Below, one piece after another: positions 1-14,400 of a stretch of 64,000 nucleotides of DNA. The stretch comes from Aquila chrysaetos chrysaetos (lineage: Eukaryota; Chordata; Aves; Accipitriformes; Accipitridae): the NCBI RefSeq assembly GCF_900496995.4, contig NC_044014.1, forward strand, positions 8,093,001 to 8,157,000, read 5' to 3'. The position numbers and the translations under genes were made by a program. Under the pieces are notes generated by a model, which was not told the origin of the DNA, did no database searches, and saw nothing but the letters and a program-made list of their open reading frames with translations. Positions within the stretch are counted from its first letter, which is position 1, and every line of letters starts with the position of its first letter.

Positions 1-564
1 TGAATGTTACAAAAAATTAGATATGAGAGGATCCCAGTTTAGTGAAATAGAAACATGAGCAGTAGTAAACTGTGACTTTAATTCATAGTAACACTCTCTT
101 GAACCAAGAAGAGCTGCAGTATATTGTGAAGTTTAGGACTAGAATGGAAGAATCTTGTGGCTATTGTTGCTTTTTAAAAAAACAAAAAAGTTATTCTTCT
201 ATGGAAAAACACTAGCCTGCTGATTTGCTTTATTTAAAAAAAAACAAATCAAAAGAAAGAGGGAAATACAATAGCAAAAAAAAAACCCAAACCAAAACAA
301 CCAACCAAACCAACCCCCCAGAACTCAAAAACCCCTAGCTAAAAATTTTAAGTTATATTTTATATTTATGGAGTTCTTCCACTAGAGGGTGGCAGTGTCT
401 TTCCTTTTGGTGTAAGGCTGTGCCTGTGGAATCTTTTTTGTGTGGACTTCTCTGTGTGTACTCATTGATAACAGACTGTATAAATGAAGAATGGTGAGTT
501 TAATATGATATCTGGGATATATGTAACAGTATTACAATTCTTACTATAGGCTTTTCTATTTCAG
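1..564 (+). other. PDZD8: PDZD8 intron 2, 3' part
   Basis: AT-rich intronic sequence leading into the exon 3 acceptor. The last bases form a pyrimidine-rich run ending in TTTCAG at 564, a normal acceptor. An A/C-rich simple stretch lies at about 275-320. I see no coding exon or RNA gene here. Confidence 0.8.
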
Positions 565-667
565 GTTACTTATGTTTGGATCCTATGAAAGAGAAACAAA
601 TGTTCATTGCACAATGGAGCTGAGCAGTAATGTTTGGGAAGAAAAATCAAGAAGTTCTATTAAAACG
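565..667 (+). CDS. PDZD8: PDZD8 exon 3 (linker between SMP and PDZ domains)
   Basis: This 103-nt internal exon of PDZD8 is flanked by TTTCAG at its 5' side and GTAAAA at its 3' side. It begins with one base that completes a split codon and then has 34 full codons, ending in phase 0. The peptide contains LLMFGSYERE and WEEKSRSSIKT, which I recognise as the stretch just before the PDZ domain of vertebrate PDZD8. The preceding TM anchor and SMP lipid-transfer domain lie beyond the left edge. PDZD8 is an ER membrane protein at contacts with mitochondria and late endosomes. The exon joins in frame to 33525-33687, leaving an unusually long intron of about 32.9 kb. Confidence 0.93.
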
Positions 668-3600
668 GTAAAAAGTGTATAATCTTTGCATGTTGCAGTA
701 TGTCTTATGCTCTTAATACATTGTCTGGAAAGAGTGTATCTTTGGACAATCAAATAAGTGATAGAGCAGAAAAAAAATAACCCAAAACTTAACAGATGAG
801 TTATTTACTTCTTAATCCAAAGTATTTCACTGTCAAATTGACATGTATGGATAACATCATGTTCAGTTATCACAACTGTGCTTGAAAACATACCTACTTT
901 GAATATATTGTCAACTGCCCATCTGCATTAAAACAAATAGTGTAAAATATGCACTTTTATAGTCCTGTTATATTTCAGTGGGGCAATGTTTAGAAAACAG
1001 GAAGATTTACCTGTCTTTCACTGGCCAGTAGTGTATTCCCTTCTGATGTGAGTGTTGAAGACAGCGTGATCAGAGGGTAGGTAGCTGATGTGACTGTCTT
1101 TCTCCTTTTCGCCTGCATTTTGTGAAAATATAGGCAATTGCTGTAGATCTCTTAACTTTTTTTAGAGCATATGAATCCACTCTGTCTGGCAAAGAAAAAT
1201 ACTTTTACAAGTGTCACCAAATATAGAAAGTAGTAGTGGTGGTGGTATTGTAAGTTAATCCTTTACTAACTATCATGCTTGATAACATGAGTTTAGCAGC
1301 ATACAGCCTACAAATTGCCTTTCCTTTTGTGTGTGTGTGAGGATGAGGGTTGCCTTTTTTTTTTTTTTCCTTCAAACAAGAGGGGTGCCATGTGTGAAAG
1401 AGTCTTTCAGTTTCACATTAGAGTGATATCATGGTAGTCATAAAACTGAATTGGGCTTATGCTGAGCAATAAGTAATGTGCTTATTGAAAAACAAACAAA
1501 CAAACAAAAAAACCAAAACCCCAGAAACTTTAAAAATACTTTCTGTTAACAATTGGTTTAATGCAAAGAAATCACTGGAACAAAAATCAATGTCCTGCAT
1601 TTTACTCTCTGCTGAGTGCAACTAGCTTAAGCCCTGTGCCTTTGTTATATTTGACTGGAGTTGTGTTTGGAGACCAGCATCGTTTTGCCACTGGAACAGC
1701 AAGAATCCAGAATTTCAGCATCTCATTCAGTTTCTGCAATTAAATTCCACTTTGCATTGTTTTTAAAACTCCTTGTAACAAATGCTATGATACTTGTTTT
1801 CAGCTTACTCTATGTTATGTTTTGCTAAAAGGTTGTATGGCTGAGCAACAGACAGAAAGCCTCTTTTTGTTATCTTAGCTGCTGTATTCTTACTCAGATG
1901 AAAATCTTGAAGGGAAGGTAGAGGTTCACCTATAGTCTCGTAGGAACCCATAACACTGGGTGGCAATTAGCTTTCTGAGTGTGGCAGGGAAACGACAAGC
2001 GGGGAGCCTGCAGCTGCAGCGCAGACCGAGACACTTCGGAGAAGAACTTCCCCAGACCATGGTTCAGCAGCCAGACATCATAGAAACCAATGGCAGCTCA
2101 GGACTGTGTTCTACAGAAGTTGTCTCTGTCTTGGCCCCCTCTCTACCTGCTCCTAACATGGTCAGTGGTGTTTGTGTGGTTACGAGTTAGCCATGTCAAC
2201 TCCCTGAGCTGGCTTGCTGCACGACAGCTCCAGTGCTGGTGGAAAGGAAAAAGAAGGGTGGGACGGCAGCAGCTTCAGCTAGTTTAAACTGCTGAAGCAC
2301 GGCACCACCAGAGGTGATGGCCTAAAGTGTTCCAGTGGTCCTGAGAGGAATTACTGGGTTTGCTTAACTCTAGAGGTTGCTAGACTTCATTGAAGCACTA
2401 GGCAGGAGGTAGATTTGAGTAATTTATTTTCAGACCTTTTTGTTTAATCTGTTTTATGCAGCAGTTTTTAATTTTGTTTAACTTTTTCTAATTTGTTCTA
2501 ATCTAAAGGTTTAAGCCTCTTTGCATGATCACATGAGGATAAGGTAGGAGCAATTCAGCCTTAGTAGTCTGGCCAGTTCATAGTCTTAACCCTTTCCTAA
2601 TGATAATGATAATAAATATTTTCAAACATTTCAAGAAACAAGCAATACTGCCAGCGTTCAAAAAAAACCAACAACAAAACCAAAAACCCGAACAATTTCA
2701 GGATCTGGACCCAATGCTGCTAATACTTACTCATGTGAACGAGCCTTTTGTTGGGGTAAGCTATGTATGAAACCACGTGCGAATCTGCAGGGTTGGTGCT
2801 GTAGCAATGAAGGTGGCAGTACACTGATTTACCATTATGCTTCTCTGGACAAATTAATTTGTGCTTATTTTTATATAATTTTCAGTAGCAATATTGGAAC
2901 GTATTCTTTTACACTCTAGCAACAGAAGAGGAAAGAAAAAACACTCTGTGAGCAGCATGGCACTGGTGTGTTTGTGACAGCAGGTGGCAGTAGGACTAAA
3001 CTGATGGAGGGTGGCATGGCTCCTTTTTTAAAACTACAGAAAAGTACTCAGGGTGAGACTCTCAAGAACTCATCTTCTGTTTCAGCATCTAAAATGAAAT
3101 GGCAGGTTTTTAAAATTTCTTAAGCTTTTGGAAATCTGGCCTGCAATGTAGAGAAGCGCTTTCTATGCATCTTTGTTGCAGTACTTCATTAAACATAGTT
3201 CAAACACTGCCTGCCAGAGAGCAGAGACTCCTTCATCTGAATTGCTCTAGCTCTGCTGTCAGTATGAAGAATTCACTGTGCTCAACCATGTTGAACTTTA
3301 GGCTGCTAGATAGGCGTCCTAATTTTAAGATCCTGCTTTTGAAAATCTTGATACGGTAGAATACAGAAACTGAAAATTAGCAACTTGCAGAACTACTTTT
3401 TGCTTCTTGACTTATCTTCAACAGATGTAGTGAAATCACGGAAGTGTCTTTTCCTTAAGAAATCAGGTTAAATATGCAAGTTAAGTTACAAAATGTTAGG
3501 ACATCTCACTGGGTGGCAAGAGTATTGCCAAAGATCCTCAACAAAATAAGAAGCGTTCCTGACACACTTAACACTGGAACTTAGTTATTTTTCTCAGAAA

Positions 3601-4330
3601 TTGTAACTGTGTGATTAGTTAAATAAGAAGTAATAAAGAAAAAACATTGTGATATTTTTCCAAACAAAAAGTTTACTTGTATCTTTAATTGTGATTTTTA
3701 CCTCTAATGCAATGTTAACCACAAGGCAGCTGATCATAATACTTAGTATCTTTCTAATATTACATCCTTCTCTTAACGCTGAAATGTGCAATAATTATTT
3801 GAGATGAAGTTGTTGGAATGAATAACAACTTCAGAAACTATGGAGGAGAAATGACAGACTAAGTTAAAGTGAAAAGTAGAAAGATGCATTGTGGTTTAAA
3901 AGCATCTAATTTGTAAGAGTCTCACATAGGCATGAAAATACATCCTCTGATTCAGACTATGTTCTACAATGCTCCTGAGGAAAATTCTCATAACTTTCTA
4001 TACTTCCTGGCGTTTTCATTCTTTTTATTATGTTAGTAGCGGTGATAAAAGATTAGACAGGTTTAATACTTCATAATGAATTTTGGCGAGCCTTTAATCT
4101 GATCCCATTATTTATGGAATATTAGTAGGTGTCAAAATTGGTTTTGAAAAAAGATGCTGTGTTATTGAACATATCTAGAGCATTATTGAAGTGTCTGTTA
4201 TAATACAAAGGTGTCTCAGGCTTCTCTTCATCAAATCAATCTGAAACACCAGTAAGGTGTTCAGATGTGAACTTCAGAGAGGTGATTTGGCACATTCCCA
4301 TGTGACACATGTAAACATTCTTAAATATCT

Positions 4331-4486
4331 TAATTAGTAGTACGTGCTGCTGGAATTAACGTTAATCACTGCATTGCTTTGTAAAACTTAATTATGTATG
4401 GATAGGATGTAGTAATTAGCATTAGCAGCATTGGATTACTAGACAGGTGTTCTGTGGCTAAATAATTAGATATGTCTGAATAATTA
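4331..4486. promoter_or_regulatory. cluster of five TAATTA homeodomain-type sites (candidate enhancer)
   Basis: The hexamer TAATTA, the core site of many homeodomain factors, occurs at 4331, 4389, 4413, 4463 and 4481. There are also GTTAAT and ATTAGCA-type variants between them. Five copies in 156 bp are more than the local base composition suggests. The call rests on motif density alone; AT-rich background remains an alternative. Confidence 0.3.
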
Positions 4487-5987
4487 GGTATATGTTTGTA
4501 GATATTAAATGGAGGCTGTGTCATAAATGTGAATGGTTATGTCCACCAAACTGCCAGTTAGCAATACCAGGTTGATTTCTACAAACCAACCAAATTGTTC
4601 TGTTTTCCCTTGGAGCACATCTGTTTAGAGTGGACCCCGGCCTTGTTACACTTAGTCAGAATCTTGCTGCTAACTTTACTTGTGCCAACACTTCATGTCT
4701 AGTGTTGTGACAGAGTAACAATTTTTCAGCAGAAACTGAAGTTGGTTTATGAATAGAAGGAAAGTATAGTCTGCCTTCCTTAAAAGTGGCAGAAGAATGG
4801 ACATAGAAATTATCTTGAAGTATTAGTAACAGAGACCTGAGAGAGCTTCGCAGCTTTAAGTATCCCTTGTATTGACTATGCAATGCCTTGACTGCTCAAT
4901 GGATGCTCAGCGCCCTGAGTGTGGCAAGCGCTGGCACTTTCCTCTGGTTCCAGCACTGTACAGGAGAATGAATCAAGAGTATAGTTGTATTGAAATACGA
5001 ATCTTATTTCTTATGAACTGCTCTGCACATCTTGGTAGTCATGTTACCTTTCTTTAGGTACTGATTTTTCTGACAGATAAATTGGTTTTCCACAAATTGT
5101 AGAAACTACTGCAAAATTAATGTTTTCTCCAGTTCATTCTGAACGTTGTGGTCAGCACTGAAGTAACTGAAGGGGAAGACCAGTGACACGGTCTTTCAAT
5201 ATTGCACTTTGAATTTGTGCATACACATATATAGGCCATGATCTCCATGTCTTTTGGTGAGGTTATCTTGATGGATATGGTGCTTTATAGGTAAATTTAA
5301 TGGTAACTTTGAAATTGCTGTAGGCAGGCTGGTTGGTACCTGTTTATAAAAACAAAGCAATATGTCTCAGCCTTTCATAAAACTAAATTTCTTTTATCAG
5401 GGATTAAGGGAAACTTAAAGGTATTCCAGTACTGTAACATATGAATGTAAAATGAGAAATAATGTAAATCAAATCCAGCACCTTCTGAAATGAGTTGCCT
5501 GAAGATACTAAACTATAATGTCAAAATTTAAAGCAGCTGTGAAATGTTAATTTGTAAATACATAGAGTTAAATGCCTCACAGTTGGCATTTCAGTGTGCT
5601 TATTTAACAGCCTGCCATTTCAGCATTTAATCCTATCAAAAGAAAGGAGGAGGATTAAAGTAAGAGAAGCTTTTTGAAAATGTCACTTTTTATGAAAATT
5701 CATGATCTTGTAAAATTTGATAATATTTGTAAATACAATGGGGAATAGTTCTGAGATTTGTGCCTTACATAATATTCTGTAATCCGTCTTTCAAATAAAC
5801 TTGAAGGCCATCAGGATTTTTTCGGTCTCATCCTAAACATTTAAGCTTTTTGACTTGGGGCTTCAGAAAGCTTTTCTGTGATTTAATGAGTGACCTTCTG
5901 TGAAAATGCACTGTAGTTCTTTACTGCTCAGAGTCTATTGAATATGAACATTAAAAAAAAGACCAAACCCAACAAAAACCCACTAAC

Positions 5988-5990
<3 letters not shown>

Positions 5991-6018
<28 letters not shown>
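5991..6018 (+). repeat. poly-T tract, 28 nt
   Basis: An uninterrupted run of 28 T, preceded by an A/C-rich stretch at about 5950-5985. On the - strand this would be a poly-A tail, but I see no recognisable retroposon body next to it. Confidence 0.9.
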
Positions 6019-6019
<1 letters not shown>

Positions 6020-9000
6020 GTGTATGTATATTCAGATAGTTGTTTAGAACCAGTTGTCATCCCTCTAGTCACAGCCTGACCTGGTACTTCTTGCCTGCTT
6101 ATGAATCATTCAAAAGTTATATACTGCATCCTTGGGCATGCATACCTTCACCTGGGATGGGTAGAAAGCAGAGCTTGCTACGCTTTTGCATTTGGCAGCA
6201 GACAGTACTAAATGCATCATGTGCAACCAAGTCTGTAGCTTCCCTTACTTGCACCTTCTTTCTCCTTATGTCCAAGCTTGAAGTTGTGATCCTTCCCAGC
6301 CTTCCCTGGAGTGCTGCAGAGACTGACTGCTTGCAATGAATCTGACTTGCTGAGTTTCAAATTTAAAATACCAGATGGAAAGATTAGTGGATAAAATAAC
6401 TTGAGTGAGAAGAATCTGTAATGAGCAGGGCTTAATGCTCTGTGTGTGCTTGCGCTTCCCCCATCGCCAACTCCTACTTTAAGAGCTGCCAACAGAACTT
6501 ATTTGTAGTATTCAGACTTAGGAAGAGAAGTTCTTCTGCAGCCAGATATTTGGCTCATATAGTGAAGGAGGTCTGTTTTGAAGCCACTTAATTCCAGTCT
6601 AAATCTCCATTAGATTTTTGTAACCAAATTGTATTGCAGGTGCCATTGGTGATGTTGTCTATTCAGTTGGTCTTCCAGGTTGATATTTTGCAGGGTGTTG
6701 TACTCTCTGAAAGCGTGGTAGTGGCTGCCTTCTGATTCATCAGAAAGAGTCATGAAAGAGGCACAAGCCTTTCAGGTGGCTGTGTTGGGTGAATTTACCT
6801 TTGTAAGACCTCTCTGTATGACTGTTCTAGGACAGAAATTATATAAAACTTCAAGCTTGATCAGGGATTAGTTCTGTTCTATAATGCTTTTTACAGAGCT
6901 GATAAACAACATTCATTTTTGCTGTGTTTTTTCCTTGAAGGTTGTGCATGTAATAACCAACCTGTAGTACAGATTCTTTGAGTTACCTTTTAGTTGCCTG
7001 TCTTCCATATCCTTCTGATAGTACACAGTTTGAATAGCAGTTGTAAGCTTTTCTTGTTATACTTTTTAACTTTGTATTTAAAATACAAAACTATTAAGTA
7101 AACACTAAATGATATCTTTTCCTTAAAAATGCTTGTAAAAGCTAAGATGGGCACACTGTTTTAGTGCGTCACTAGATGTGCTGCTGATGACTTTTTTTTT
7201 TTGTATTCTTGTCATCTATTCTGCTGCATGTCCAAATATTGGATGCAAGAAAGAGTTTAAAGCAGGTTTTACAGCAGCTGTGTTTCTCATTTGCAAAGAA
7301 ATTGATTTACAGTGGTAACTGATCTTGCTAAATAAATAGATGGTTGATGCATGAAAGCTAACTTTGTTTGCATTAACAGTATGGCCTATTGTAAGAGAGA
7401 TAACAGTGTTTTATTGACCAGAGTAAACAAGGTGGTTTCTGGGTAATTCAGTATATTTCTGGAATGACTTTCTAAACTATGTTGTTACATCCTCTTGCAA
7501 AGTTGTGCAGCCAGATGAGCTAGCAGCTCAGGTTGGAAGCTGCTGCACGTGGCTGGAAGTAGAAGGGGAGGGACTTACTTAAACACAGACATCCACAACC
7601 ACCTTTCGAAAAATAAGCAGTTTTTATTCTCATTTGTTTGTAGTTTGTTTTCCTCTTCAGTCTTCTAGTTTACTTTTTAAATATATTTTCTTAGAGCATC
7701 TTTATAAAAGTTAACCTCTTCTTAACATACTAGGTTTTTTCTTTTCAGATTGAGAGATTGGGATCTGTTCCTACTAAGGAGGTAGTAATTGGATTGAAAC
7801 TAATTTACCCATTTGTATGGATTTTAGTGATGTTATAATGTTTCCTTACCAAATCAGGACCTCGCCAAATAAACTGCTGGGCATGTCAAAAACTGTTTCC
7901 TTCCATTGGTGAACAGTTACGTCTCCCAAAATAACCAAGAAGGGAGCCTGTGTTTGAATGTTTAATTACTGAACAAAAATGTTTTTTCCAGGTTGTAACA
8001 ACACAAAGAGAGAAAGCCTGGGGGTGGGTAGAAAGTCTTGGAAAAGGGGCCCGTGGCTGTGAGTAAAAATACTTGTTAAGTAGTGAGGTACTGGCACTTA
8101 GTGCTCATATGCTCTCCTAAAACCAGTTAACTTCTAAAATCTGTGTGAGACGTGTAGGGGTTTGACACATGACAAAGTTGTAGGGGTGTTTGTTTCTGAC
8201 TGCAAGTTGTTCAGCGGGAACTTGTCTGAGTTACTCCCACAAGTACTTCATCATCTGGAAGTTCATCTTGCAATTAAGGAAGGGAAAATTACATTGTAGT
8301 TTCTGCAGATTGTCAAAGGATAGGCAAGTGCTTGTAGTTACCGCAGCACAGCTGATGTTTAACTTCTGACCCATTAGTGCCTTCAATAATCTGGTATTGC
8401 CCTTGGTTCCAAGTATAAACAATTCACCTGTTTATAGACTTTGAAGTACAGTAATAACTACTGAGAAGGCTTCTCTTCTGAATGCCACTTTATTTAGTTG
8501 CTTTGTTCACAGTTTTCAGTCTGAGCAATTAAAGCTACTCAGCTTTTTTACTAGAAGTTTATCAACAGCCTGGAGTTAGATCTTGCATTTAATTTGGGGT
8601 TTACTCTTTACAGGTTGTCTGACAGCTTCCCATGCTCGCTTGCAGTATGTCAAATGCTGCTACTGAGTTTTGCCTACCCTTGTTCTCTACATTGTTTATT
8701 GCTGTTATGGGCTGTACTAGAGAAGGACTAGGGAGAGTGTGTGCAAATGAATGTCCAGGAGGAGTTAACTTATTTTAGGAGGATTTTGCCCAAATTGGTT
8801 ATGTTGTTCATTTGTTGTTGTTTTGTGGTGGTGTTTTGTTTTTTAACCCAAGTTCGCAGATGGAGTTTGGAGACTTGACAGTCTTTAGGTCCTCTTAAAT
8901 GACTAAAAATGATGGCTAACTATGGTAGACCATTTCTTGAAGTAAAGTAAACCTGTTGCAGATTTGCCTCCTGGAATGTTTCTATTTTTCATTTGATAGT

Positions 9001-12000
9001 CTGAAAAAGGCATAACTAGGCTAGGACTAATATCAACTTTTAGCAGCTCAGTTTGACAAAACGAAGAGCCAGAGTGAAACATAGTGGCATACATTACACT
9101 GCTGAACTGTGCTGTCTGAAACAGATGTTTTAGGTGACACAAACTGTGATACAGGGAGCAGATGGAGACAGCAGAAAGGGCATTGATTGGTACTTACTAA
9201 CTGATGTTTGTCACCAGGTGAGCAGGTTCTTCAGCACTAAGAATAGGCTTTAGAGAGATGTATAAAATGAAGGGGTCCTGAACAGGTTGGTTATTACAGG
9301 CTGCTGCGTGACTGAAAACATCCATTTGTTGGTAGGTCATCTGTCACTTCTCTAACAGAAGTTTGCTTGGTGGTTGTTGTTTCTCATTTTTAATGCCCAT
9401 AGATGCATCAAAGTATCCAAAACAACCACTTGCTTTTAGTTAATGGACAGACTGAGAGCTAATTAGAGTTTGTGGCATTTGTGTTCCCATCTTTCTCGCT
9501 GTCCGTACGCACCCCCCCTCAGAATGCACACTGTGTGACAATAGGACAAGGTATCCAGTTACTCTGCAAGTCTTTAGGGATCGTGAAGATGATCATAAAT
9601 AGCACGGGCAGCCAGCAGGAATGTGCTGTGAAAGGTGTGGCCATATCATAGATTGGACAAGCATGTATTTTGCTTATCCACTAAAATCTGCAGGGCCTCT
9701 GTTCCTATCCATCCTGAGCTCCTGGTCAGTAAGGGCTGCTCTCACTTGTAGGCACCTGGCATAAGATGGTATTCTTTTACACATCTGCTTTGCCTGCAGC
9801 GTGCTCTACGCTTAGAAGTGTGATTTATACTTAGAGTTGCATAAGTGCAGCTGTTTGCATTGGTTTTTTTTCTTTTCTTTTTAAAATAATCAGAAGTGTG
9901 AGTGTGTCTCTGGTTCTCTATATTATTCAGACTTCTTACCTAGTGATGGCCCTACACATCAGTGCTCCTGTCTGGATTTCATCAGGTATCCTTTTGTTCT
10001 GATGAGCTTTTAGAAGAGATTGTATTCAACTCTTCTGGAACATTAAGTATATGCTAATTAAATAGGCATATTATAGAGCATGTAAAGGGAAGAGGAGAGC
10101 TTACAGGGCAAACTGCATTAGATTCCATAGTTTTGCTTTTCACAAAATGGCTTGTATATAAACATTCCCATTAGTAGAAGAAATCTCAGCTGCTTGGTTC
10201 TGATTCTCATTTTTATATTTCCACCAGCTAAATTAACAATTACATTAGCTTAAACAAAAGCATAAGCAAGTTAAATACCAGGAAGAAATCTGGAATGGAG
10301 ATTTCTTAAAATATCCTTAATTAATAATATATAGTATGATAATAATTATTAGTATTAATGATTTAACTAATGAGCCCACTGTTCTTTAATGTAGATATTT
10401 AGTGCCCTTCAATGGGATCAAAATGCATTTTCAGAAACCACAAATAGTTGATATCTAGTGGTCTTAAATTTTGTGGTTCATGTGTCAAAATACAGGCATA
10501 AAAAACTACTGAGTAACTGCAATGAAAGGCTTTAATTTTGTGGGAGAAATTCCTTATTCTGAGTACACTCATGTAATGTAGCTATATTTATGAAGTCAAA
10601 TGGGTTAAGTAGTTCAGATTCTTGAACTCAAGGTAATGCAGTGTTGTTACATGTGTCATGTCTTACCTTCCTAGAATGTAATTATTTAACTGAACGTTAT
10701 CTCAAAATGACTATTCATTTTTTTTCTTCCTTTCTTGCTTTTCAGTCATAAGTTGAAGTAGAAATTAGATGTTTGTCTCAGTGCTCCAAGTCCCTTCTAG
10801 GTCTAGTAGGGTGGAGCTCAACACCTGGAGGCAACACAGTGAATGAGAATGGTGTTTGGAGTATTTATATGTTGATATTATAATTTTCACTAGTTACGAT
10901 ACTGTGGCTATCCTGTGTCTGTAAAACCGCAGGAGTGAAATCTTGCTTTGTAGACAAAAGTGCATGTTAAGATAATTATTAGTGCAGGATAAGTGATTCT
11001 TCTTCTTGCTTTTTCTTAAGGGTGACCAAGCATTTTAAAAACACTTTCCGTAATTAAAAAAAATGTATAAGCAAGCATTTTGTAATGCAAGTGCGGTATG
11101 TGTCTCCAAATGCTCTATAATGACAGCAGATAGAAATGAGAAAGTAATATGAGTGGGCAGCATAGCAATTGCCTTGGAAAAGCCTAGGGGATCAAAAATG
11201 GAATTGCTGATTCCCGTCACATGCATGAAATGACTAAAAGGTCATTCCAGTGTATTAAGGTTAGATATAGCAGAGTGATGCTCTGCAAAGGACACCTACA
11301 TATCGGAAGTAATCGGTAGTGAATCATCATTAGAAAATGGAGCATTTCCTTTAAATGCAGTCTGTTAAAAGGCTGCTTCTATTAAAGTTTTGGTGAGATA
11401 AATATTACAAATATTTTAACCAAAAGTCAGTACCTTCAGATCTATACTTATGTCATTCTGTTTCCATTTTTAGGTGCTTAGTTTGGGACAAGTATCATGC
11501 CTGTGCACCCTCAGATCCATTTGATGTTAATTGAAGCTATATATTTTCCTTAGCTGAAGGAAGAAAACAAAACCAAAAAAAGCCCTTAAAAATCTGAGGC
11601 CGGGTATGCAGAAAGGGTTTTGGTGTTTGGTTGTGGTTTTTTTGTTTGGTTTTTTTTGTTTGTTTTTGTTTTTTTTTATTATGAAAACAGCCATAAAGTT
11701 TTTCACACCTAAACAAATATATAAATATATACATAAATATATAAAGTGTATATACAAGTTGTGCATATATATAAAAATGCATGCACTTAATATATACAGA
11801 TCTATGTACATATATATAAAATGAAAAAAACCCATCAGTTGTTCTTCTTCAGTTAAGTTTATATGGAAGTCTCATGGATAACAAGTTAACCATGCGTTTT
11901 AAAAATGTAGATACTTGTAAATACAATAAATGACCCCTGAGAAACTGAGCTTGGCTTACCTGAAGTTCATCAGTGCTTACAGCTCTGATGTACAAAAGAG

Positions 12001-14400
12001 TCAAGAAATACAAAGATGATGTTTGAGAGCAATTGCAGAAATCTGTTTGTAGGTTGCTCGGTAGTTATATACTCCCACAGATGTGTGATTTAAAGAATAA
12101 GCTGTACAGCAGCTTGTAAACTAAAAATACAATCACTTTACATAACAATGTGAACTACATGTGAAGTGAGCATAGGATTACAGTGTTCATAACTTTATAA
12201 CACAAACAAACATGTGGTCCATCTCCACTGTAATCTCTCCCCCTTTCAAACCAGTGTTTTCCACTGGTCTCAAATCAGATGCACATTTGTGATAAGTAGA
12301 GACAAAAATAGACAGTGTATATGATTTCATTGAACTAGTTAAGTGTATAACGAGTAACCTGCTTAAATGATAAATTGCTGTTCAGTCACATGGTATTTTC
12401 TGTGAAATGTGGAGTCAAAATAGATTTGAGTAATATAGCCTGTTCTTAGGGAATATGAAAAACACCATGTGACAAAGGTGTTGGTAGATGTTGTACATAC
12501 TCATGTATAACATGCAATTTACTCATAATTTTTGGATCTGAGAGCTGTGTATAGACTGTAGATAAAGTTGTCCTCTCCATGGACATGTATATATAAATAA
12601 ATGAAAGACAGTTTGGAAAACGGATGTGCATATCACAAACTGTGTTGCCAGTAGGATGCTTAGTACATTAGTAAGTGGTACAGCCTGGGGGCTGAGGACA
12701 TGACTTCCACACCGTACGCATCGTGGAGGTTTTACTGGGGTCTGCTTCTGGTCTGGCCTGGACTGACCACGGATTAGTGTTAGGAGCACATTGTCGGGTG
12801 TAGCTTCCTCTGGAGGGAATGCACTTTGTGTGTTTCAGGGGCACTTCGCAATGCAAATCAAAGCACAGTAGGTGGAGACGGTGGGGAGTTCTGCCTCAAG
12901 AGCGCACACCTGATCTGAACTAAAGCGCAAATGTAGGCATATGCTTTGAGCAACTGTTAAATTGTAAATTCCATCTTCGGTGTTGACTGGATTGCTGCTC
13001 CCACCTCTTTTGTCTCTTGAATGAGCTAAAAAATTATAAAGTTTATTTTGTTGCTGTCTTGCACATGGCATGGAGGTCTGTCTGCAAAAGGTCATGAAGC
13101 TTTTTTTTTTTTTTTTTTTCTGTTCATGGAGGGCATAGAAAAGAAGCAACTGAGGGGCTGTTGAAGCCTGGGTTAAACTTTACCTCCTGTGGGGTGGCGG
13201 CAGGGAGGTGGGTTGCTTGTCGATGCATTTAGATTATGCAGTGAGGCTGATGCAGAAGTCATTTTGTGTAAGGGGCTTGGAGGTCGTGGAAAGAAAGCAT
13301 TTCACGTATCAGCATAGGAGAAAAAAACTTGGAGGGCTCTAGCTGCCCGTATGTTAAGTATTTGGGAGGGGGGAACTGTGGGCAAGACAGGATAGATCTG
13401 ATATATACAACTCAAATCCTGTAAAATAGCTCAAAATGGAAAAGAAACAGGTAGCGATGATGTGCAGGTGACTATATTCTTCTGTCTTGTCTAGGTGACT
13501 TGATTTCTTGTGATACCTAAAACGGAGTGGCTACACTTGCTTTGGTAGTCATTTGTTACCTCTTTGAAGTGTTGCTTTACTTTGGAGGAGTGAAGTCTAG
13601 TGCTGAGTATTGATGAGATGAGAATTTTGAGGGTGCTCCTGAGTTTTCTTGGTTGTGATGCCCTGTTAAAGTACAGGGAATTAAGGGAGTGCTAGGGGTG
13701 AGTTTGTTGATTGGTAGGGTTGGTTTTGTTGTTTTGAGGCTGATATGAATGTGCCTGAATTACAGGGACACAGTTTTGACCTGAAGAAGGCTCTCCACTT
13801 AGGTGGGGTAAGATGTGTTAGGAGTGAAATACTGCACGCAGTGTTCAGCATGGGAGCTTAGGAAGGCCGTGGCATGAGCCTTGCTAGTTGAGCAGCCGTG
13901 TCAGCAAGGAAAAATAAGGCGCTCAGGAAAAAGAGTTCAGTTAGCTGGAATTTCTTTGAAAGCTTCCAATAAGGAAAATACCCTAGGTGCTAGGAATTGT
14001 ATTACTTAACCAAGCCAGTTCTTTAAGCAGCACTTAGAGATGTAGTATCTGTTAATCATGAAAGGAGAAAGCAGGCACAGTAGTAAGGGAGAGCAAATAA
14101 TGACTATTAGCTTGGTGCAGGAGACCAGGTATGATGATGAATAACTGCATCAATTCAGCTGCATAAACAGAGAATAGAAGATGTCTAACAGATTAATATT
14201 TCCAACAAAGTCATAGGAGTAGTAAGGTCATGGGAGTAGAGTAGCTGTAAATATTTGGCTAGTGTGGAATCTTTAAAATACCTGATTAATGTATGTTATC
14301 TGTACATTATAGTACAGCTATAAGTTTCCTGGGAGTTGCTATCAGAAACATTAAACAGCTGGCTTCAGCAGAAATATTGGCTCGATTTCAAGCATTTCTT

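Larger units (their letters stand above)
668..14400 (+). other. PDZD8: PDZD8 intron 3, first part; no exon seen
   Basis: Intronic, AT-rich, with no frame that looks coding; the short open frames lack domains and splice context. It holds homopolymer and simple tracts: a T28 run at 5991-6018, T19 at 13101-13119, and a T-rich then TATA-rich stretch at about 11600-11830. It also has a cluster of TAATTA hexamers at 4331-4486 and a weaker TAAT-rich stretch at 10055-10380. Somewhat GC-richer blocks at about 1980-2300 and 12660-12860 match nothing I recognise. Confidence 0.75.

Noticed and set aside
11527..11835. Overlapping frames rich in Tyr, Ile and Lys at the T-rich and TATA-rich stretch
   Set aside because: These come from low-complexity T runs and TATA/ATAA repeats, open on both strands.
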